64,000 nt of DNA, taken from assembly GCA_004321745.1 (NCBI GenBank), contig SGYO01000001.1, positions 124,001 through 188,000 of the forward strand, read 5' to 3'. The stretch's first letter is position 1, and every line of letters begins with the position of its first letter. A program made the translations under genes and the position numbers. A model generated the notes under the pieces. The model searched no databases. It worked only from the letters and a program-made list of their open reading frames with translations, and had not been told where the DNA came from. The stretch comes from a bacterium (GTDB lineage Bacteria > Fidelibacterota > Marinisomatia > Marinisomatales > UBA1611). Shown here one piece after another: positions 57,824 to 64,000 of this stretch.

Positions 57824-58866
57824 TGAACAATAAAAAAACAGATTATAAATCTGCAGGTGTAGATATCAAAGCAGGCAATGAAGCTGTAGACTTAATTAAA
57901 GAAAAAGTTAAAAGTACTCACACAAAAGAGGTGCTCACTGGCATTGGAAGTTTCGGATCATTATATAGTATTAAAGAAATATTATCAGACTACGCAAACC
58001 CCGTCTTGGTTCAAAGCATTGATGGTGTAGGGACTAAAACAATCATTGCCAGAAAAATGAAAAAATTTAACACAATCGGCATAGATCTTTTGAGTGCATG
58101 TGCTAACGATATTTTGGTAATGGGCGCAAAACCTTTAACATTTCTAGATTACATTGCAAATGATAAACTAAACCCTATAATTGTTGATAAAATTGTCGAG
58201 GGAATGACCAGAGCATGCAAAGAAACTGGCGTATCACTTGTTGGTGGAGAAACCGCTGAAATGCCAGACACATATTTACCAGGCGAACATGATCTTGTTG
58301 GCGTTATAACAGGCATAGTTGATAAAGATAAAATTATAACTGGTAAAAACATTTCACCAGGTGATGTTTTAGTAGGATTGCCATCAAATGGCTTACATAC
58401 AAATGGGTATTCACTGGCAAGAAAAATTTTCTTTAAAGATATGGAATATAGTGTTGATACATACCTTGAAGGTCTTAATAATACAGTTGGAGCAGCACTA
58501 CTAGAGCCACATATAAACTATACTAACCATGTTTTTAAATTGTTAAATGATAAAATCAATATAAAAGGAATTGCACATATTACCGGCGGAGGCTTAACAG
58601 AAAACATACCCCGCATATTGCCTAATGGGTGCTCAGTAAAAATTCAAAAAGGGACTTGGCCATCCCTACCAATATTTGATACTCTAAAAGATCTTGGCAA
58701 TGTTGAAGAAGAGGAAATGTACCAAGCATTTAACATGGGTATTGGTATGGTTTTTATTGTAGATAGTGATATGGTGGATTCTATAGAAAAAGCGTTAGAT
58801 AACATTACAAATATCTATACAATTGGTGAAGTAATTGAAGGTGAAAATATAGTTCACTATAACTAA
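57823..58866 (+). CDS. purM: Phosphoribosylformylglycinamidine cyclo-ligase
   Basis: ATP-dependent ring closure of FGAM to AIR, the step after PurL. The 347 residues start DYKSAGVDIKAGNEAV and contain GVGTK, GIDLLSACANDILVMGA, VGGETAEMPDTY, GLPSNGLHTNGYSL and AHITGGGLTENIPR, all family hallmarks. Length is normal. It is the third gene of the purine set; 44 bases separate it from the OPT transporter. Confidence 0.96.
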   Translation: MNNKKTDYKSAGVDIKAGNEAVDLIKEKVKSTHTKEVLTGIGSFGSLYSIKEILSDYANPVLVQSIDGVGTKTIIARKMKKFNTIGIDLLSACANDILVMGAKPLTFLDYIANDKLNPIIVDKIVEGMTRACKETGVSLVGGETAEMPDTYLPGEHDLVGVITGIVDKDKIITGKNISPGDVLVGLPSNGLHTNGYSLARKIFFKDMEYSVDTYLEGLNNTVGAALLEPHINYTNHVFKLLNDKINIKGIAHITGGGLTENIPRILPNGCSVKIQKGTWPSLPIFDTLKDLGNVEEEEMYQAFNMGIGMVFIVDSDMVDSIEKALDNITNIYTIGEVIEGENIVHYN

Positions 58867-58910
58867 ACAAATTTCGTAATGTTATCCAATAATATAATGT
58901 AAGGGATTTT

Positions 58911-60812
58911 ATGCAAAACGATTCAAAATTATTGCCAGAATTAAATTTAAGAGTAATTGTTTTAGGTTTATTGTTATCTGTAATAATGGGGTCGGCAAAT
59001 GTTTACCTCGGACTTAAAGCGGGCATGACCGTTTCAGCTTCTATCCCTGCAGCTGTTCTTGGTATGTTAGCTTTAAAATATTTTTCCAGAATGAGTGGAA
59101 CCTCGAACTCAATTTTAGAAGCGAATCAAATTCAGACAGCTGCTTCTGCAGGTGAATCTCTAGCAGCAGGAATAATTTTCACAATGCCAGCATTAATATT
59201 AATCGGCGTCTGGCAGTCATTTGATATGTATCTTACAACTGTAATTGCTTTTACAGGAGGACTACTTGGTATATTGTTTATGATCCCAATGAGACAGGTT
59301 TTCATTGTAAAAAATGAAGACAACCTGCAATACCCTGAAGGATTAGCATGTGCATCTGTACTTGAAGCTGGACAAAATGATGCTGAATCGGATAGTGCAA
59401 CATCAATTATTAGAGGAGCCCTAGTTGGTGGTGCATTTAAAGGATTGATTTCATTTGCTGGGGTTCTTAAAGGCAATCTAGAAACAGCAATGCTAAGTGG
59501 AAGCAGAATATTCTTCTTTGGTAGCGATATATCTCCAGCTCTACTTGCTGTGGGATTCATCGTTCGACTAAATGTCGCTGTGCTTATTTTTATTGGTGGT
59601 TCCATAGGGTGGTTAATAGGCATACCTTTGTTGGGTGGCGGATTAGACTATATATCACACCCTGCTGATGGGGCATGGGCTCTTTGGTCTACAAAAATAA
59701 GATACATAGGTGTTGGAGCCATGGTAATTGGTGGTATGGCCTCAATCTTTAAAGTGAGAAAAGGATTAATTGATGCTATTAAAATATTGCGGAAAAGCCA
59801 AATAAATTCAGATCAAAGCAACACTCCCTTAAATGAACAGAATATATCAGCAAAGGCAATTAATATATTTTCTGTAATTGCTATAGTCTTGGTTGGCGGC
59901 GTTTATTTTTACATTACCAATAATGCAGCAATTGCTGCAATTACAACGATAATCATGATTGTAATGGCATTCTTTTTTACTGCAGTTGCATCCTATATTG
60001 TAGGTCTGGTTGGAAACTCAAATTCTCCAGTTTCAGGCATGACAATTACTGCAGTACTATTTACTGGTGGCATGCTCTATATTTTTGGTTTTTCTGGGAC
60101 AGAGGGAATGATAGCTACGCTCGGTGTAGCTGCAATAGTATGCTGTGCTGCATGTACTTCAGGAGATGTTTGCAATGACCTTAAAACTGGTCAAATTGTA
60201 GGAGCAACTCCTTATAGACAACAAACAATGCAAATCGCTGGCGTTGCAGTTGCTTCTCTAGTAATGGCTCCGATCATGCAATTGCTTCATGAAAACACTC
60301 CAGGCGGGATTGGCGGTAGAGAACTTGCAGCACCTCAAGCAGGCTTATTTGCAAGCCTTGCAAAAGGCTTTTTTGGGGACGGCGTTCTTCCTTGGAACAT
60401 GATTTTAATTGGATGTGCACTCGGAATTATAATTCTTATAATTGACTCTATTCTCGAGACAAAAGATAGCGATTTTAGACTTCACCTTATGCCTGTTGCT
60501 GTTGGTATTTATCTACCTTTTGGGCTATCTACCCCAATTCTTATAGGTGGAGTAATGGCTCATTTCATTCTATCAGAGAATAAAACAAAAGGAGAACCAG
60601 ACAGTATACTTCAAAGAGGAATTCTCTTATCATCTGGCTTAATCGCAGGAGAGTCATTAATGGGAATCTTACTAGCATTTATTGCTGGAGCTGGAATTAA
60701 AAATCTTAACCTGGGCATTGATCCTAACGTAACCAGTGGATTAACACTTATCATTGCAATAATCACAGTTTATTGGATCTACATTCAGTCAAAACCAAAA
60801 TTATTAAAATAG
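58911..60812 (+). CDS. OPT-family oligopeptide (or metal-chelate) transporter
   Basis: Inner-membrane transporter of 633 residues with about 15 helices. It opens LRVIVLGLLLSVIMGSANVY, then LGLKAGMTVSASIPAAVLG, the OPT signature; later blocks are YPEGLACASVLEAG and GVAAIVCCAACTSGDVCNDL, then KTGQIVGATPYRQQ. The bacterial OPT branch probably imports small peptides or iron chelates driven by protons. It follows purM by 44 bases and ends in a strong terminator. Confidence 0.92.
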   Translation: MQNDSKLLPELNLRVIVLGLLLSVIMGSANVYLGLKAGMTVSASIPAAVLGMLALKYFSRMSGTSNSILEANQIQTAASAGESLAAGIIFTMPALILIGVWQSFDMYLTTVIAFTGGLLGILFMIPMRQVFIVKNEDNLQYPEGLACASVLEAGQNDAESDSATSIIRGALVGGAFKGLISFAGVLKGNLETAMLSGSRIFFFGSDISPALLAVGFIVRLNVAVLIFIGGSIGWLIGIPLLGGGLDYISHPADGAWALWSTKIRYIGVGAMVIGGMASIFKVRKGLIDAIKILRKSQINSDQSNTPLNEQNISAKAINIFSVIAIVLVGGVYFYITNNAAIAAITTIIMIVMAFFFTAVASYIVGLVGNSNSPVSGMTITAVLFTGGMLYIFGFSGTEGMIATLGVAAIVCCAACTSGDVCNDLKTGQIVGATPYRQQTMQIAGVAVASLVMAPIMQLLHENTPGGIGGRELAAPQAGLFASLAKGFFGDGVLPWNMILIGCALGIIILIIDSILETKDSDFRLHLMPVAVGIYLPFGLSTPILIGGVMAHFILSENKTKGEPDSILQRGILLSSGLIAGESLMGILLAFIAGAGIKNLNLGIDPNVTSGLTLIIAIITVYWIYIQSKPKLLK

Positions 60813-60817
60813 TTAAC

Positions 60818-60848
60818 AAAAAAGCCCCAAGTTTTTTGGGGCTTTTTT
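60818..60848. terminator. Strong bidirectional terminator
   Basis: AAAAAAGCCCCAA (60818-60830), loop GTTTT, TTGGGGCTTTTTT (60836-60848): a perfect 13-base-pair stem with a U-run on either strand. It separates the OPT gene (+) from fliG (-) and would end both. Confidence 0.92.
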
Positions 60849-60873
60849 AAAAATGATAAAAAGAGCTTGAATG

Positions 60874-61818
60874 CTATTCGATCATCTCTCCGCCACCCAT
60901 CATATCCGCTAAATTAAAAGCGCCTTCTTTTTCCATAGCTTTAGCCGCAGTAACAATAATTTTTCTAGCGTCATCAACTTCTCTTTTGGGCTTTGGACCT
61001 TCAACGGGCTCAAACATAGCTTGTTTTTTCTGAGGTAAGTTACCAATAACTCTGTCAACTGTCTCTTGTTCAATTCCTTTCAATGCCATCGCTAATGCAT
61101 CAAGTTCAACACTATTACAAAGATCTCTTAGGATTCCATCAGGGAAGTTCGCTAAAATATCCTCAAAGGTTAGAACTAACATTTTAACATCTTTATATAA
61201 TTCAGGATTTTCATTTTGAAGAGTTTGCATATATCTTTCAGCTTCATCTGCACCCATCTCTCCTATTAGATCAGCAATCTCTTTGGCTCCTCCTCTAGAA
61301 AACTCAACTGGCTTGGGTAAGTAAGATGCTTTTTCTTTTAGTTTACCCGCAACTTCTACTATCGCTTCTAAAGGAACATCCTGTAAACTACCAAGTTCAA
61401 TTAATACTTTCCCTTTTTCTTCAGGCTTCATGCGTTCTAAAATAGACATTCTTTTGGAAGAATCTAGCTGAGCTAATGCTATAGCAATTACCGGGACATC
61501 TTCATTTGCAAGTAATGCAACAAGCTGTTCATCAGTCATTTCAGTTAAAAATTCAAATGGCTTGATTGGTCCTTCGTCCTCGTCATCTCCGCCTTCTTCA
61601 GAAAATTGTTCACTTAAAAAACCAAAATAGAATTCTTCCATTATTCGTCTTTTCAAAGTAAATGAGACGCTATCCATTTCTCGAATGGTAGCTCTTATTT
61701 TTCTTACCTCAGTACGAGATAAACCCTTAATAAGAGACATAGCAAGGCTTTCACCTAATACTGAAAAAAGAATTGCGACTTTATGTAGCCCTGATAGGCG
61801 ATTATAATCTGTTATCAT
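60874..61818 (-). CDS. fliG: FliG-like motor switch (rotor) protein
   Basis: A 314-residue rotor protein that in flagella sits under FliF and receives torque from MotA. The three FliG domains are visible: N (1-70, LHKVAILFSVLGESLAMSLI), middle (88-165, EFLTEMTDEQLVALLANEDV) and C (175-300, GGAKEIADLIGEM, MLVLTFEDIL, ALAMALKGIEQET). The EHPQ motif of the middle domain, which contacts FliM, reads EDVP at 106-109. The torque-helix charge pattern around 226-242 differs from that of typical FliG. An acidic linker (72-84) joins the N and M domains. AGGAGG precedes the ATG. It is the last gene of its operon, 18 bases after the FliF-like gene. Confidence 0.88.
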   Translation of the reverse strand: MITDYNRLSGLHKVAILFSVLGESLAMSLIKGLSRTEVRKIRATIREMDSVSFTLKRRIMEEFYFGFLSEQFSEEGGDDEDEGPIKPFEFLTEMTDEQLVALLANEDVPVIAIALAQLDSSKRMSILERMKPEEKGKVLIELGSLQDVPLEAIVEVAGKLKEKASYLPKPVEFSRGGAKEIADLIGEMGADEAERYMQTLQNENPELYKDVKMLVLTFEDILANFPDGILRDLCNSVELDALAMALKGIEQETVDRVIGNLPQKKQAMFEPVEGPKPKREVDDARKIIVTAAKAMEKEGAFNLADMMGGGEMIE

Positions 61819-61836
61819 ATCTAAAACCTCCTACCC

Positions 61837-63690
61837 TTACTTTTCTTTCTGTTCAGAACCATCACTATCTGCATCAGCAGCGGGAGTCTCTTGCTCAGAT
61901 TCAGCTGGCGGTGTAGGTTCTGGTTGCTCTAACCATTCTTTTACTATCGTGGTAGTTCTATCCGGCTGGCCTACACTCATAGATACAACGGATTTGCGTA
62001 TATCATTTATTTCACTCCTGACCACATCTGGATCATTATCACTCGATGGTGGCAACGAACTTTCAGGCTGAGATTCTTCTTTATCAGCGCCTGTTACTTC
62101 TTGATCAGCGGACTGCTCAGGCTGAGGTGCAGGTGGCGTAACTACAGGCTCCTCAGACTGAGACTTTGATGCTGGTTCTTCAGTTTTTGAATTTTGTTTA
62201 GACTCTTTATCTTTACTTGGCACCTCTCTTCTTTTCCTTCTTGGTCTACGTGGTGGTGGAGGCATCATCCAAGGAGGAACAGGTGCTTGCCTGCTATTAT
62301 TTCTTAATAAAACAAACATTAAAGCTGCTATCAAAATAAATACTAAAGCACCAAGAATAATTAAGATGATAAAAGTATTTCCACTTTCTTTTTCCATATC
62401 CTGATGCAACTTGTCTAACTCTTCCTGAACGCTATCAAGTTCGCGAATCTTGTCAGCAATTTCTTGTTCTCTTTCCTCTTTCTGTTTTTCTCTCTCAGCC
62501 ATTTCAGCTTGAATTTTACGCTTTGCTTTAACTTCTTCATCCTTAGATTTTGAAACAACTGCAGTTTGAAGTGATTTTGCTAACTCATCTAACTCAGTAC
62601 TAAGGCTAACATACCTTAGAGAATCTATACGTTCTTGCTTGCTAACACTTTTTAAACTATCACGTTTTTCGGCGCTCTTAAGCATTGATTTCAAAGCAAC
62701 AATTTCATCGTTTAATTTCTTAAGCTTTAATGAGTCTCTTAAAAGCATGTCTTTTTTCTCTTGCGCATAAGCGCGATCTTTGGCTTGCTGCTCTAGTTGT
62801 GAAATTTGTCCCTCAAAAAACTTTCTATCATCTTCTCTTCTAGCAGACTCTTCTTCTCTGTATCTAGTTAATTCATCCTTCCAGGTAGCATCTTGAGTAT
62901 TTTCTTCAATTTCTCTTTTTTGCTCAAGAAGTTCAATTTTTTCTGCTATGTTTTTCAGCATGATCTGTTCAGCTGAGCGCTGATCTCTTCTTTCTCTAAA
63001 ACTAGCTGTCATTATAGTTAGCTTATCACCGCGGTTTCTATCAAATTTTGCTGCAGCCATAGTTAACTGTCTGATATTTTCGATAAGCTCTGGAGCAGCT
63101 CCCTCCTGCAAAATTAAACTAATATACATCTTTTTTACTTCAGCTCTCGATGGCCTTGTCCTTGATAAAATCTTATCAACCCGAGGTTCGTTTGAACTAC
63201 TACTCTCATCAGTAACTTCAATTGGTTTCTTTGTTTCAACTGACATTACTGGGGGCTTTGGTTCTTCGGCTTTTTTTGAAGCTTTATTTGAATTCGTAAA
63301 ATCCATCTCAAACCCTGGGATTGGTAACCCGACAGAGTAACCAGATTGACTAGATTCTTCTTCTGATTCTATTGCTTGCTGAATACTTGATAAAGATTCC
63401 TCTACAATGGTCTTCTCCTTAGGCATATCATTAGAAGACTGATTTGAATTTTTTTCTGACAAAACTGTGATTTGCTCTTCAACTTCATCGCTAATATCTA
63501 GATCAATATCAACATTAATAACATATTTATTACTGTCAATAATCTTAGAAAGAGCATCTTTGATTCTTTCTCTTATATTATTTTCTACCATAAGCTTTTG
63601 TGCTAGGTAGCCAGACCCTTGGCCTATTAAAAAAGCAGACAGTAAGAAAACCGCTAATCTTCTTTTAATATTTGAAACTATTTTTATCAT
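61837..63690 (-). CDS. fliF: FliF-like MS-ring protein with only RBM3 and a periplasmic coiled coil
   Basis: A 617-residue inner-membrane protein. Helix 1 (11-28) is followed by a split ring-building domain like FliF RBM3: KYVINVDIDLDISDEVEEQI (55-74), a Ser/Glu-rich insert, then KKMYISLILQ (186-195) and IRQLTMAAAKFDRNRGDKLT (206-225). RBM1 and RBM2, which line the export gate in flagella, are missing. Residues 235-435 form a long charged coiled coil not found in FliF. Helix 2 (440-462) is followed by a Pro/Arg-rich linker (468-490), a low-complexity acidic stretch, and a tail (558-588, with VGQPDRTTTIVKEWLEQ) like the FliG-binding helices of FliF. GAGGAG precedes the ATG. fliG follows directly. 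Confidence 0.82.
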   Translation of the reverse strand: MIKIVSNIKRRLAVFLLSAFLIGQGSGYLAQKLMVENNIRERIKDALSKIIDSNKYVINVDIDLDISDEVEEQITVLSEKNSNQSSNDMPKEKTIVEESLSSIQQAIESEEESSQSGYSVGLPIPGFEMDFTNSNKASKKAEEPKPPVMSVETKKPIEVTDESSSSNEPRVDKILSRTRPSRAEVKKMYISLILQEGAAPELIENIRQLTMAAAKFDRNRGDKLTIMTASFRERRDQRSAEQIMLKNIAEKIELLEQKREIEENTQDATWKDELTRYREEESARREDDRKFFEGQISQLEQQAKDRAYAQEKKDMLLRDSLKLKKLNDEIVALKSMLKSAEKRDSLKSVSKQERIDSLRYVSLSTELDELAKSLQTAVVSKSKDEEVKAKRKIQAEMAEREKQKEEREQEIADKIRELDSVQEELDKLHQDMEKESGNTFIILIILGALVFILIAALMFVLLRNNSRQAPVPPWMMPPPPRRPRRKRREVPSKDKESKQNSKTEEPASKSQSEEPVVTPPAPQPEQSADQEVTGADKEESQPESSLPPSSDNDPDVVRSEINDIRKSVVSMSVGQPDRTTTIVKEWLEQPEPTPPAESEQETPAADADSDGSEQKEK

Positions 63691-63711
63691 GAAATACTCC
63701 TCGGTATGTAT

Positions 63712-64000
63712 TTAATCTTCATAGCTTGTTGCTGACCGCCCCTTACCATGATGTGGCGGATTTAAAAAAGTAATTTGAATTCTTCTGTTTTTAGATTTCA
63801 TTTTTTCGTTTTTATTTAAACCTAAAACAGTTGGCATTTCTTTCCCGTCTGGAGTTTTAACTGGATCTTTCCAAGTTAATGTTAAAGGATTCCACATTGG
63901 GTTTTGCTTTTTTACACTATCAAGCCCATGAGGAGCCCAAGGACCATACCCTGCAGCCAATAATCGTGGTGCAGGTATTCCCTTGTCGATCATGTAACGT
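63712..64000 (-). CDS. 3' part of an OmpA/MotB-type peptidoglycan-binding protein, cut by the right edge
   Basis: The frame is open to the right edge, so only the last 96 residues are seen. They match the end of an OmpA-like domain: RYMIDKGIPAPRLLAAGYG and, later, KSKNRRIQITFL, the conserved NRR end. Between GYG and NRR lies an unusually long insert of about 40 residues (with PWAPHG, WNPLTLTWKD and DGKEM). It is 21 bases upstream of the FliF-like gene, so it probably encodes a second MotB-like stator or a peptidoglycan anchor of the same motor. The membrane part lies outside the window. Confidence 0.75.
   Translation of the reverse strand, partial: RYMIDKGIPAPRLLAAGYGPWAPHGLDSVKKQNPMWNPLTLTWKDPVKTPDGKEMPTVLGLNKNEKMKSKNRRIQITFLNPPHHGKGRSATSYED

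Overview
The window looks like a stretch of the core chromosome of an AT-rich, free-living Gram-negative bacterium of the Fibrobacteres-Chlorobi-Bacteroidetes (FCB) side of the tree. Candidatus Marinimicrobia (SAR406, Neomarinimicrobiota) is my best guess. The reasons are low GC, a TonB-dependent receptor with a carboxypeptidase-like N-terminal domain, a PorV/FadL-like barrel, a type IX secretion (T9SS) sorting domain, an archaeal-type prolyl-tRNA synthetase and compact operons with overlapping genes. This assignment is inference from gene content. I saw no rRNA, tRNA, insertion sequence, prophage or CRISPR array.

Layout. 1-2000 (+): end of an unknown gene and an ABC-2 type exporter pair. 2029-8398 (-): a secreted metallopeptidase/propeller/barrel protein, a HAD phosphatase, AlkA, an M24 aminopeptidase, a TPR protein and a B12-binding domain protein. 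8647-9085 (+): an unknown small gene with an apparent frameshift. 9093-23228 (-): a long housekeeping run in transcription order amidase, murI, folC, rho, a Cas6-like RAMP protein, aspC, rpmE, prfA, prmC, ubiA, dnaE, dtd. 23430-23922 (-): two tandem small two-helix membrane proteins with strong ribosome binding sites, their own promoter and a terminator. 24100-29574 (-): a surface-polysaccharide cluster (three glycosyltransferases, a flippase, a FemAB-like transferase). 29692-31307 (+): eno-ftsB. 31311-38062 (-): proS, recO, rhomboid, motA, motB and a cadherin/PKD surface protein. 38179-43947 (+): TrmH-like methyltransferase, CPBP protease, MgtE, a membrane glycosyltransferase, a small membrane protein, a degenerate dehydroquinase and an M23 peptidase. 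44018-52039 (-): TonB receptor, 1311-residue T9SS-sorted protein and PorV-like barrel. 52274-53767 (-): ArsC-like, short asparaginase, iodotyrosine-deiodinase-like nitroreductase. 53899-60812 (+): a small membrane protein, purA-purL-purM and an OPT transporter. 60874 to the right edge (-): FliG, an aberrant FliF-like protein and the end of an OmpA/MotB-type protein.

The most unusual content is a set of flagellar-motor parts without visible flagellar export or filament genes. MotA and MotB sit at 33-35 kb, with a secreted cadherin/PKD protein overlapping motB. FliG and a FliF-like protein sit at 61-64 kb, next to a second OmpA-type peptidoglycan-binding protein. The FliF-like protein keeps only the third ring-building domain and the FliG-binding tail, lacks the domains that surround the export gate, and has gained a periplasmic coiled coil of about 200 residues. 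This suggests a rotary motor that drives something other than a flagellum. Two more items deserve attention: a stand-alone Cas6-family protein without the usual N-terminal histidines and with a Lys/Arg-rich tail, placed inside the rho-prfA-dnaE operon, and the pair of small, apparently highly expressed membrane proteins.
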